Shown here in pieces: positions 38,101-48,457 of a stretch of 64,000 nucleotides of DNA; position 1 is the first letter of the stretch; each line of letters starts with the position of its first letter. The translations under genes were made by a program, and so were the position numbers. The notes beneath the pieces were generated by a model. The model made no database searches and was not told the origin of the DNA. It saw only the letters and a program-made list of their open reading frames with translations. The stretch comes from Dimorphilus gyrociliatus (Eukaryota; Annelida; Polychaeta; Dinophilidae): the NCBI GenBank assembly GCA_904063045.1, contig CAJFCJ010000028.1:935230-999229 (forward strand). The letters run 5' to 3'.

Positions 38101-38757
38101 CCTACTGCCAACAACGATGAAGATCCAGACGACGACTATGAGAGTCCAGAAGATGGTTCAGATCAAGATTCCCGAACGAGTAGTGTTCCACCAGAAACAC
38201 CAGAAGACATGAATATTGTAGACAAGCTTAATAGGTAATGGATTTTTTTTATTTAATGATAGTGCTTTTTACGATTAAAAAAGATACTAATTGTTTGTTT
38301 TAAACAGTCAATTACCGCCGTCAACAGGCTCCTTATCCAAACTCAAACCACGATCAAGGGATACAGTGCCGACTCTTCCGCCCAGCTTAGCCGATTATTA
38401 CGATGAATCCTTAATTGGACATGTAAAAAGTTGGCCATCCGAACTAGCCGAGACCGAAACTTGGAAGTTGGGAGGTGAATTGCTTCAATTAAAGGCCTCA
38501 AATAGCCAAGTGTCTGTCGATTTGAAACGATACCGTAGTGCGGTGAGACTCGCAAACGTTCAAGCAACGCTGAAAGAACAAAGGTAATTAGCTATTTGTT
38601 TTTCTTATTTTTTATTGCTTTTAGATTGAAGAATATAAAATAAATTAATTGAAAAATTTTTTTTATCCCAAATAGAATAATCTTTCTGCAAAAATTACAA
38701 AAGAATATTGAAGAGTCAAAACCGGCACGGCATTTTCAAGACGATTGCGTGTCTTAG
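35171..38757 (+). CDS. WAC: WW domain-containing adaptor with coiled coil (WAC orthologue)
   Basis: Thirteen exons, 668 aa: 35171-35211, 35340-35382, 35452-35569, 35990-36129, 36188-36252, 36324-36389, 36445-36524, 36883-37146, 37209-37316, 37364-37852, 38000-38234, 38308-38583, 38676-38757. WAC is a nuclear adaptor: it recruits the RNF20/40 ligase to elongating RNA polymerase II for H2B ubiquitination and also acts in autophagy. The N-terminus MVMHAAKYPRL resembles vertebrate MVMYARKQQRL. The WW domain (about 124-157) is split over two exons: GDWTEQRSS, then YYFNTATEESRWEKPPEW, with both tryptophans, the aromatic pair and the proline. The middle is Ser/Arg/Asp-rich and disordered. The C-terminal block has LPPSLADYYDESLIGHVKSWP and VQATLKEQRIIFLQ, matching the conserved C-terminal coiled coil of WAC. 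The gene is convergent with eIF4B. Confidence 0.95.
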
Positions 38758-39617
38758 CACATGTTACAAAATTCAGAAAGATGTGCTTGTGATTTGTACA
38801 AAAATGTTTTTGCCGGTTTATTTTTGTTTAATGTATTTTTTTTAAGTGTACAGGTTCCGTTTGTTTCTAAGATATGTATTTAGAACTATATCATATGCAA
38901 TTTTTGAAAAAAAACTCTAGTAAAACATTCAAACAAGTAATTTATTTTTAAACCTTTTCAACACAGAATAATCATAAGTAAGAATTAATTAGTAGTTTAT
39001 TTTTGGAGAAAAACCCAAAAACTTGCAAGATTTTTAAATGGAAATGTACTACCAATCATTTCATAATTTGTTGTTTTAAAAAGACCAATATCAAATGTAT
39101 TTTTCTAATTCATTTCTGCTTGAAGCCATAAGGGCAGTTTATTGTAAAACCTTTTATGTTTCATTCTAATTAAATAGAAGTCGTTTACTTGATTTCGTAC
39201 GAAAATTTACTAAAATCTTGTGTATGTTAAATCTTTATGATGAAACTATCCAAGGTATTACCTTTTTACACGATACTTTTTTTAAATTGGTATGCTTTTA
39301 ATAACATTTTAATTTAGAAATAAAGTCCCAGAAATATTAACTGTATTCCGAAAAGTCCATAATCGATAAAACTTTTGTACAATATATAATAGATGCTCAA
39401 AATATCTAAAACAACAAATGCCAAAATTTAACGAGAAAAAACAACGGAGCTGTACACAAGTGACAAAGGGCGATAAAAATTCAACTGAATAAATTAAGCG
39501 ATCTTTAATTTAATACCATAATTAACGATAGAGCCTAAGATAACAATTTTTTTTCTTTTCTTTACCTGAAATGGTAATTAGGGACATTATGGATTTTGTT
39601 AATATTGGAATGTTGCT
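38758..39617. other. Shared 3' region between convergent WAC and eIF4B
   Basis: 860 bp between two stop codons facing each other. AT-rich with no coding, so 3' UTRs and polyadenylation sites of both genes; AATAAA-like sequence occurs on both strands. Overlapping 3' ends are possible. Confidence 0.55.
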
Positions 39618-40787
39618 TCATTCCTCAACGTTTTGAACATTATCTTCATTGTCAGAATCGGCGCTCATGTTATCATTATCATCGTCTTCCATTAAACTGG
39701 AAAATTTATTTGTATCTCTAAAGTCCTGTTGAAAGTGAAATAAAGTTTAGTTTTATCTCTTAAACAGATAGGATAAATCAAGTTAAAAAAACTGTTTATT
39801 TACCTTTGCCTTGCTTTCTTCGTACTTTGGCATATCCTCTACAGATTTAGGAAGAGACTTTTCGGGTTTTCTATTTGTTGTTTTTGAACGTAAACAAGAT
39901 ATTTTTTCAATAAGATTATAACTTACTTTTGTCTATCAGTTTTACCGCCAGGACCGCCTGGAGCTCCTCTCTTGTCTCTTTTAGCCCCGCGGCCACCTTT
40001 CACAGGGGGTCTTGCTTGATTTTTAAGTCCTTCTTTAGGAGGAAACGACTGGTCATCAATAGGTTGCTTTCCTCTTCCAGATGAACCCTGGTGTTAATAT
40101 TAAATTTGTAATTTAAATTTCGTAAGATAATAGTTGACGGCTATGAAAAATAGAATTTATTGTACCTTTCTTGCTGAGGGAGTAGTTGAAGATTTGTTTC
40201 TTCTTGAGGGAGACTGTTCATCAGATGTCGGTGGTCTAGATAAACTTTCTTTTCTTTCGACTGTTGAGTCAGAAATGGTTGTCTGAACTCCTGTTACTAC
40301 GGAGACCTCAACTTGCTTTCTTCTTTGAGTCCAAGCGTTCTCCTTAGGAGCTGGAGCCGGGACTATTTGACGCTTTTGATCTGGAGACGATTCTAGTGCA
40401 CCTGCATCTTTATCTTTTGTATGCTCAAAAACCTGAAATTCATTTTTCAAGAATAATTAAATGTCATATAAGTAATTATTTTCACACGTACATCATTCTC
40501 TCCTTCAGAGACACTATTTACTCTAGAATTCGAGGGTGGAGCTCCTGCAAAATTGAAACAACTTTAACAAAGGCAAAAATATATATAAATTCCAACATTC
40601 ATAGCAACGGTAACTAAAATAATAATGAAAATAGAATAAAATGATTCATTCGAAAACAAGAAATACACCTAATAAAGAGAAAAAAGCTAAATGTATTGGT
40701 CCAATTTGAAATGATTTAAAAGATAAGAGAACTAATTTCTACGAAATGCAATCAACTACTCCACCAGTCAGGATGTTTGAAATTTAA

Positions 40788-40833
<46 letters not shown>

Positions 40834-43800
40834 TATTTAAGTCTTATTGTCGGTCAAAAGTCAGAATTTCACATCATTAGATACAAATCTATTGAGAAAA
40901 CACATTCGAAAGTTGCGATATTGAAACAGTTTAACTCAATTAATTAAACTACAACTCTTTTCACAAACTGCCAACTTTTTAAAATAATCTAGTATAATAA
41001 AGTATTAGTAGAATCTGACTACCAAAAATTCCTTACTTTAAAAGGAAATTAATTAATTCTCTTGAAAAATGAAAGATCACAACGGATACAATCTAAAGCT
41101 AAGTATTCTGTATCCAAATTAATTTGAACAACATAAAACATTCCAGGAACGGGGTGACAAACAAACGGGACCTTAAATCTCGAATCTTACCAGGAGCAGT
41201 ATCAGTCTCAGATATCACGGAGCTAATACTACTGCCATGCTTAGCGGCACCGCAAAGGGATGATGTTGATGAGGTAGGTCGACGCAGTATTGCGCGAACT
41301 CTCATATCGCTACCGCTCCCTGTTATTTTTTTGTCAAACGCGGAATAATTGATAAGAAATTTTAAGAAATGATTTACTTAAGTTAAAATTTAGTGAGAGG
41401 CGGATGTGGAAATATTTTACTAGCAATTAAGAAAAGAAAATAAACCTGGTCTAGACCCTCCTCTACTGGATCCAGAAGAGAATCGTCTTTCACGACGTCC
41501 ATTTGAATCTCGTCTTTCATTACTTCTTCTGATTCCCTCTTTTGCTTCCTGTAATCACGAAAAAGAATTATAATTTGACAATAAAATACTGGTAGACTGT
41601 AGTTAATGTAGCTCGATATACTATTACCTGCTGCTCTCTTTCTCGAACAAGTTTATCTTCTATTTCACGTTCCTTAGCAGCTGTATCAACAGGTTTGGCT
41701 TCACCGAATATTGAAGAAGGTCTTGTTACTTCCGTTGGTGTTTCAGTTGATTTTGTGCGTGGTTGAAGTTTTAAGCGTGGTCGTTCAGCAGCTGTTAGAG
41801 CGAAATATTTAGGCTATAAAAGAAAATATCCAAATAGAATAAACATACGTTCTACAGGTTTCTCTGGTGGAGGTTGTCGGAAATCTGAGCGATCATCTTC
41901 TCTCCTTTGACGAGTGCTGAAAAATATTTTTTATTATTAAAAATTTGTTTGAAAAGAACAAGATAGTTCTTGAACGATTTAGTTGACAATTCTATTTAAA
42001 CAAGAAAAAAACAACACAAACCCATTTCGTGGAGGTTCATATCTATTCGACCGGTATTCGTTCCTAGGTGGTTCGTAGTTTCTACCGGTAAACCTATACA
42101 ACATTGCATTCAATGGAAACAATATAAAATATGTTAAGTTTGAACTTAAAATTCATAAAATATTTGTCCAGCATATTATGTATGGATCGTTATTGGTGTA
42201 TCATGCGAAAAAACTTGTTTTGATAGAAAGGGATAGCTCAGATAAACATACATGGCCAATGTATGGATACTACACTTACAGGCTTGGGGTAAGGATAATA
42301 ATAATCACAATCATAGTAATAATAATAATAATGGATGGAATCTGTACACAAACCTTTCACGATTATCTCGGCTACCAAAATTTGAAGAAAAGCCTCGTCT
42401 TCCGCGATCGGAATCACGACGATCGTCATTGCGAAATCCACCGCTTGACCGTCTCGAATCGATGTCATCTTTTCCTTTATCAGCATATCTAATATCCTGA
42501 TAACCGGTAACCGCCGAATAGGCAAGATCAGACGATCCTTGAAAGCCACGACCTGTAAATTGTCAAAATATCTCTAGGTGAATATGCTGAAATACGTTGT
42601 TAAGCAAAAAATGCATATTAACTAGTATTTAGAATATTTTATATTCATTAACAATAACAATAAATTGTTTTCCTTTATCCAATCAACGGACTTTACCATC
42701 TTTACTCAGAAAAGTAACGCCTAACTTGTTGATTATGATTAAATATGTATAAGAGAGAAATTAATTTCCAACAGATGGACTGCTATAGAAAATAAACACT
42801 AAAAATTCCGAAATAAAATAAATATCTCCTGGTCATGATTGAAGGACCAGTTTATTTCGATGCAGGCGATAATTTTTAGATGTTTTTGAAAGAAATAAGA
42901 TAGAAGCAAGATGGTAGAACTATTATACTAAACCTGCATATTCACCTCGGTCTCTAAAACCGCCGCCTGATGGAGCAGGAGGTAATTCTGAACCACCTTT
43001 TCTCCATTCCCCTAGGGTCCTATCATCTGTTGAGTCTCTGTTGAAATTTCCGTGACCGCGATCTCCTCTATCATTACGTTTCATTTGATCATTATCCTTT
43101 CCCCCCGTAGCTAAGTCTACTCTCATTTTTCGTCCGAGAAACAACTGAATATTAAAATTAAAATAATTATTTGCAGTGAAAAATAGAATGCTGTAGTATC
43201 TACCTCATCATTTTTCGATAAAACTTTAATTAAAGAATCCCTATCTTCAAATTCGACATACCCATAGCCCTTAAAGCGACCTTGTTCGGATATAAGTCGA
43301 ACGTTCTTAACCTGAAAAAAAGAACTTTATGGCTATGGAAACAAGAACAACATGAAACACGTGTACCTTCAAAGCACTAAAGACTTTTTGCAAACTGTCC
43401 TCGTTTACTTCATAAGACAAGTTTCCGACGAAAGCCGTAAAGGGTGGTTGCGTAGGAACTTTTTCCAAGTTAAGGACTGGTTCCCTGGTAGCTTTAGGTG
43501 CAGTAGGTAATATAGATTTGTCAATAGAGAATGGTGCTCCATAGTTTGAACCATCATCTGTAAAATAAGCAATGTAAAAATTCTCTATTTACTTTTTACA
43601 AAATATATATTACTTATTAGTAATAAAGAGAAGGAAATAACAAATTATTAGGCCAATTAGTCCTACATTAATTTAATATAATTACTTTTTAACAGAACGA
43701 ACCAGTTTATTTAGGCCTACGAGGCAAAACCAATATAAACATATCTATGTATAAAATTTACCTATGAAAAGGTAAACAATGGACAATATAAACCAGTTTG

Positions 43801-44833
43801 TGTAAAGAACAATTTCAAGGTTATTATGAAAATACGATTAAAAAGTCAGTTTCAGTATTACCTTTTACAATCTATGGAGGTTCCTTCACCCTTTTCTCTT
43901 ACTTATACAAATATATCATGGCTGTCTCGTATTAGTCACACGTTAAAGCATTTTTCAATACGCTTAAGAAAAACTCTTCCCACTTGACTGATTAAATACT
44001 TGGTGTGTATACGATAAAAAAGATTATAACTAATAGCCTGTTCCTTATTCATGTATAAAATTTACTCATGAAAGGTTAGATATAAACCATATAGTATATG
44101 TAAAGAACTATTTCAAGGTTATTATGAAAAAGTCAGTGCACTACATTGACCGAATAATCTAGAAAAAAAAAATTTGACACCATTATCAAGCGTCTAATAA
44201 TGGAAGACTCTTATACAAAATACATCGAAATAGAGACAGTATCTTTACATGTGGACGGGAGAAAGTCGAGTTTCGATCAACTACGGCTGGTCTCCTTTTA
44301 ACCTTTATTCGGTAAAGGATGTAGAGTATACTGGTTGGTTTAATAGTGAATATGCGGTCTCTTAATTATTCAATCTCAATCATAATATTATAACTGCTAT
44401 ACGTGTAGATGAATGATTAACAAGAGATGCATCTGTAAGATAAAGATAAAAAAAGAACCTGTATCTAACTCTGCGACCTCGTCCGCCCAATTTTTCGAAA
44501 AACTCGGAGTGTTGTCCCCCAGAAATTCGGTTAAAGGTACCGTTTTCCCCTTTTGTTTCCTCTTTTCTGTAAAATTAAAAATATGTTAGTCGGATTTACG
44601 ATTTATATTCATTAAAAGAAAAAGGCGTGCATAGTGTTTCCAGAACGCAACAGATTATTCCGAAAATTCCACTATTACGGTTTATTTAGCCATTTAAAAT
44701 TTTTTAGTTAACCCGAAAGGATTAAATCGGTTAATTCTGGCAGAAATTTCGATTGATTAATAAAAGAATACTCTGTTTCTTTCGGAAAAATGCACGTTTT
44801 TTTTGACACGAGATAGCACTTACGAGCCGCCAT
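39618..44833 (-). CDS. EIF4B: Eukaryotic translation initiation factor 4B
   Basis: Sixteen exons, 672 aa: 44824-44833, 44459-44566, 43367-43557, 43204-43311, 42934-43144, 42354-42552, 42022-42093, 41849-41916, 41628-41791, 41446-41548, 41191-41319, 40492-40544, 40166-40432, 39927-40087, 39804-39870, 39618-39725. eIF4B stimulates the eIF4A helicase during mRNA recruitment to the ribosome. The start MAAQKRKQKGKTVPLTEFL matches the conserved eIF4B N-terminus. The RRM (about 79-150) has RNP2 TAFVGNL and RNP1 GRFKGYGYVEF. A region rich in Asp, Arg, Tyr and Gly follows (DRY-like). Then come RPRLKLQPR, SSIFGEAKPVDTAAKEREIE and APAPKENAWTQRR, all eIF4B hallmarks, and an acidic C-terminus. The first exon codes for only ten bases. 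Human eIF4B is 611 aa, so the length is typical. An orthologue, not eIF4H, because the post-RRM blocks are present. Confidence 0.95.
40792..40830. repeat. (AT)n microsatellite
   Basis: Uninterrupted TA dinucleotides inside the eIF4B intron between exons 41191-41319 and 40492-40544. Able to form a cruciform or hairpin. Confidence 0.95.
43558..44458 (-). other. eIF4B intron 2 with an internal direct repeat
   Basis: The longest intron of this gene (901 bp). It carries a direct repeat, copies at 43747-43832 and 44051-44130, and a TAGGCCTA palindrome at 43712-43719. No coding seen. Confidence 0.7.
43747..44130 (+). repeat. Pair of ~80-85 bp imperfect direct repeats
   Basis: Both copies start with ATGTATAAAATTTAC, pass through TATAAACCA and GTAAAGAAC, and end in ATTTCAAGGTTATTATGAAAA. 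Copy 1 is 43747-43832, copy 2 is 44051-44130, about 220 bp apart. Small indels separate them. Origin unknown: a local duplication or two fragments of one dispersed element. Confidence 0.75.
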
Positions 44834-44837
44834 GTTT
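44826..44837 (-). promoter_or_regulatory. TISU-like translation initiator at the eIF4B start
   Basis: On the minus strand the start reads AAACATGGCGGC, matching the TISU consensus SAASATGGCGGC at 11 of 12 positions (only the first S is A). TISU drives initiation on very short 5' UTRs and overlaps a YY1-type promoter site. The match is seen; function here is inferred. Confidence 0.55.
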
Positions 44838-45906
44838 GGATAAAGCGAGTATGCGCATGCGTAAATTGCTTCAATGAAGGTGAAGGTTAATAGGAAAGCA
44901 GAAGTAGGAAAGCGGGAAATTGATCTTTTCTCGTATTCAAACTGATAAATTTCAATTAGTAAGATAAAAAATATTATAGAAATATCCAACGAACGATAAA
45001 AAATCAAGAAACCTAAACAAATTATCGTAAATCATTAAAAAACGTATTTATTTTTAAATAACATAAGATATAATTTATCAAACACGTGTACAGAACAAAC
45101 GAATAAAAAAGGAATTGTTATATAAAAGTGTATATAAAAAAAGTATAAAAACTAATGATTTATTGAATATATAAATATTTTCAAATTATGTTACACAATT
45201 GTTTCTAATGTTTGTAGTATTTTCAAGCCTTATTCATGAATGATGATTGAAATGATTAGATCATTTTTTAACATGAAAAAAGGGGAGAAGGATGGGAGGG
45301 GGAAAAGAAACAAGTAGGAATTTGTCTTATCTTATCAATTTTAAACTAGTTTTCATTTAAATATACTTTATCATTGAGTATAATATATTATATTTATAAA
45401 TATATACATTAACTTTTAACAGGAATGTTAAGAATTTACCGTCAGAAATTTAATGTGATAGATGAATCTTATAAATTGAATATACTGTTTTAATCATAAT
45501 CTAGTCGATATGTATAACTATAATTTATTTAATGGGAAATACAAATGTACAAATAGAGCTGGCTTGTATGGAAAAAATTGACATATCTTATAATAATATT
45601 ATTATTTATCCTCCTCTCTTACTCCACCTTCCACTCTCTTTCTCTCTCTCTCCTTGTATATATACTAATATATTCAGATTTTTTTACGTTTTTATAATTA
45701 GGGATGATTTTTTACACTATGAATTTCGAATCTGTTTAGATGATTTTTTACATTTTCTCACCAGTTTTTTTATTTGTCTTAATCAGATAGATAGGAGAAT
45801 TACGTCAATTTTGGCCATGGTTTTCATCTTGTTCTTACATTATACTATCAGAATATCGCGTCCTTGTATTGAAATAAATAACAATTATAAAGATCGTTTA
45901 ACAAGA
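44834..45906. other. Intergenic region upstream of eIF4B and the tRNA
   Basis: About 1.07 kb. The first ~100 bp are the less AT-rich eIF4B promoter; the rest is AT-rich. An open frame at 45532-45921 has low-complexity content and overlaps the tRNA, so I do not call it. Confidence 0.5.
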
Positions 45907-45977
45907 GCATTGGTGGTGTAGCGGTAGCATTGGTGCCTTCCAAGCACTAGACCCGGGTTCAACTCCCGGCCAATGCA
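45907..45977 (+). tRNA. tRNA-Gly-UCC: tRNA-Gly (anticodon UCC)
   Basis: Cloverleaf: acceptor stem GCATTGG pairs with CCAATGC, discriminator A. The anticodon arm is GGTGC-CTTCCAA-GCACT, giving anticodon TCC. The T arm is CCGGG-TTCAACT-CCCGG with a perfect stem and a B-box. Sequence closely resembles animal tRNA-Gly-UCC. There is no intron. It decodes GGA glycine codons. A run of ten T follows at 45982-45991. Confidence 0.96.
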
Positions 45978-45981
45978 GGAA

Positions 45982-45991
45982 TTTTTTTTTT
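45982..45991 (+). terminator. RNA polymerase III terminator
   Basis: Ten consecutive T starting five bases after the tRNA-Gly discriminator base, the usual Pol III stop signal. Confidence 0.85.
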
Positions 45992-48457
45992 AATACTTTT
46001 TTATTTACTCTCATCAAAATAGTTGTGGTTTTTTAATATTTATATTATCTTCTATTGTCAGTTGCTTTCATAGATTGAAACAAAAGCTATTACTAACCGT
46101 TGTAAAATAGAAATTTAAACTCGAATTCGAACATAAGTTCGCAACATATTGTAAATTTGATTTTAGTTAGATTATTTCACTTTGTAAGTACAAAGCTCTC
46201 TAAAAGGTGTGATCCGACAACACATATACTGCTATGTAATTTAAATGGATTATTCATGGATTATTCACGAATTATTAAATTGATCAACTGTATCCTGTAA
46301 TTGAATTATCTTTCCCGCCATCTTCCTCCTCCGTTTCATTTAATTCATAGAATCTTGTTTAGATTAATCTGCATTTTATGAAGATTATGATAAGCAAAGC
46401 AGTTTTTATTTTGTTTCAAAATAGAGAGAGGAAATCATATTCTTTAATGATAATTAATCTTTTTTTCCTTTCATTTCTGAATAGGATAGGGAAGTAGAAG
46501 AAATCAAAAAATTCATATGTTTCCTCGTTCATAACCAGGGCCATGTGTACAGATGGATAGACAGATACGTCAATTAGTTAATTAATTAATTGTCCTATTA
46601 TAATGTATATTTATTCCAATTCAAATACAACATAAAAGAAAATCCTTTTTAAAACGAGAGAGAGAAAGAAAAAGTGAAAGAGTAAAAGAGGAGAAGTTGA
46701 ATTTTTGAACAATAAAAGTTCAACACCTAAACAAACAACTAAAGTAGAAAGAAATAGAAATAGTTGTTGTTGTTGTTTTGTAACTTGGAACAATATTTAT
46801 ATTTATTTGTACAACTTGAACATTCAAGTGAAAATTTCACTAAGTTTTTCACTAATTTTATTTAAATTGTATGTCTTTTGTCATAATCACTTTAATACTA
46901 TTTACAATATAACATATAAAACATCTTTTTATACACCTAGGTAAAAACTAAAGTCAGAAAAGTACAAATTCTAAAGACATAAACTGAAAAAAAGTATTTC
47001 TTTCTTTCTTTTCTGTTTTTATGTTTTTATTTTTAAAATCTTGATATTCAATGTTGTTTTTACCTTTATTTTGTTTATAAAATCCAAAAACTAAAACATT
47101 AAAGAACTGTGGGTGATATATATGAAGAGAAAAAAAATTGTTCATAACTACTTCAGCGCCATCTGTCTACTAAAAGGAAAATATAATTTTTGAAATGTTA
47201 TCCCACAGCCTCTTTTTTTCAAGTAAAAATTAGTAAAAATAACTTAAAGTAGAAAACAATTGAAAGGTTTGATAATAAGGAAGAAAATAATGAAAGGTTA
47301 CACTATATATTTATATATATTTCATTATGAAATATAATAATTGCACTAGTTATTTTTATTTGGAATTATTTAATTAAATAAGACTTATTTTTAATCTAGT
47401 TAAAATATTTCTTTATATTTTTCTATCTTATATTTGTTTGTTTGTTTTTTCAAGTTAGAATAGAATAAACTGGCTTGTTTTTCACTTGTTTTTACTTTAC
47501 ATAGGAAGAAAGAAGATGACTTAAAACAGTTCTTTTTTGTAAGTGGAAAGTAATATTAAGCTAGGATTGAATACTATATTTGTATCATACAAATGATAAA
47601 CACTTATTCAATCGTCAATCAGTGTTCCTTTAAAAAAATTATTTTTATACAATTTTCAACAAGTAGAATGATGGATATGAAAGTTAATCCATTAGCGTTT
47701 CTCTCTGCGGTGAATTGAATAATTCTCCCTTGGATTATTACATCATTTATCATTTCTTTTATTTTTTTTCTCTCACCAATTCACATTGTCAATTTTTAGT
47801 TTTTCAATTAAAGTTGTTATCCATTACAGATGACACTAGTATCTTTAGTTGAAAAAATTTCAATTAAGTTATTGTTGTTTGTTTGCTTTTATAACTCTAT
47901 GCTTTTAGCTTTCATTTAGTGAAAAAAGTTTGTTTTGGTCTCTTTTCAATTCATGGCCTTCAAGTTTACATTTGTGTTTTGTACACAAAAGTTTCTCTAG
48001 AAGACCCTCGTAAGAACCTAATGTACTTTTTTTTTTATCTTTTGATGATATATGAATTACGAACGGAGGATAATAAGTATGGAGAAGGTCAAAAGAACAA
48101 AAGTAGCAATACCATTAACGATAATGAAAAAAATATGAAGAGATAAAGAAAAAAAGAAAGAGGGAATGAATTAGAAGAATAGAAAAAGAAGACGAAGAAG
48201 AAGAAGAAGTAGATGGAGAAGCAGAAGAAAAAGAAGAAGAAAGAGAAGAAGAAAGGGAAATTGAGGAATAGTTAAAGATACTATCTATAAAATTATTGAC
48301 AATTAAAAAAAAAGAGGAAAAATAAAAACAATATGTAACAGCAAACAAAGCAAAAGTACAAGAACGAATATTTTAAGAAATAAAGATTTTTTCGTATTAG
48401 CCACTCGTAAGAATTTGCTTAAGTTCCTTTAATTAACGTTCCCATTGTATGCGGTTG
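45992..48457. other. Gene-free AT-rich region between the tRNA and the K2P gene
   Basis: About 2.5 kb. Low-complexity open frames only. Notable content: a GATGGCGC-type site at 47154-47167 (on the minus strand) and a GAA/GAAG purine tract at 48178-48262. Confidence 0.5.
48178..48262. repeat. GAA-rich polypurine tract
   Basis: About 85 bp almost entirely of A and G with repeated GAA/GAAGAA units on the plus strand, 200 bp beyond the K2P stop codon. It is capable of triplex formation. The open frames it creates (poly-Glu/Lys or poly-Ser) are artefacts. Confidence 0.8.

Noticed and set aside
42178-42549. Overlapping frames of 82-104 codons on both strands
   Set aside because: Shadows of the eIF4B exon 42354-42552; only the minus-strand frame rich in Arg, Asp and Gly joins neighbouring exons.
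45532-45921. 129-codon plus-strand frame
   Set aside because: Low-complexity Phe/Leu/Ile content and overlap with the tRNA-Gly gene; no homology recognised.
48115-48348. Poly-Ser/poly-Glu frames
   Set aside because: Created by the GAA-type purine tract; not a protein.
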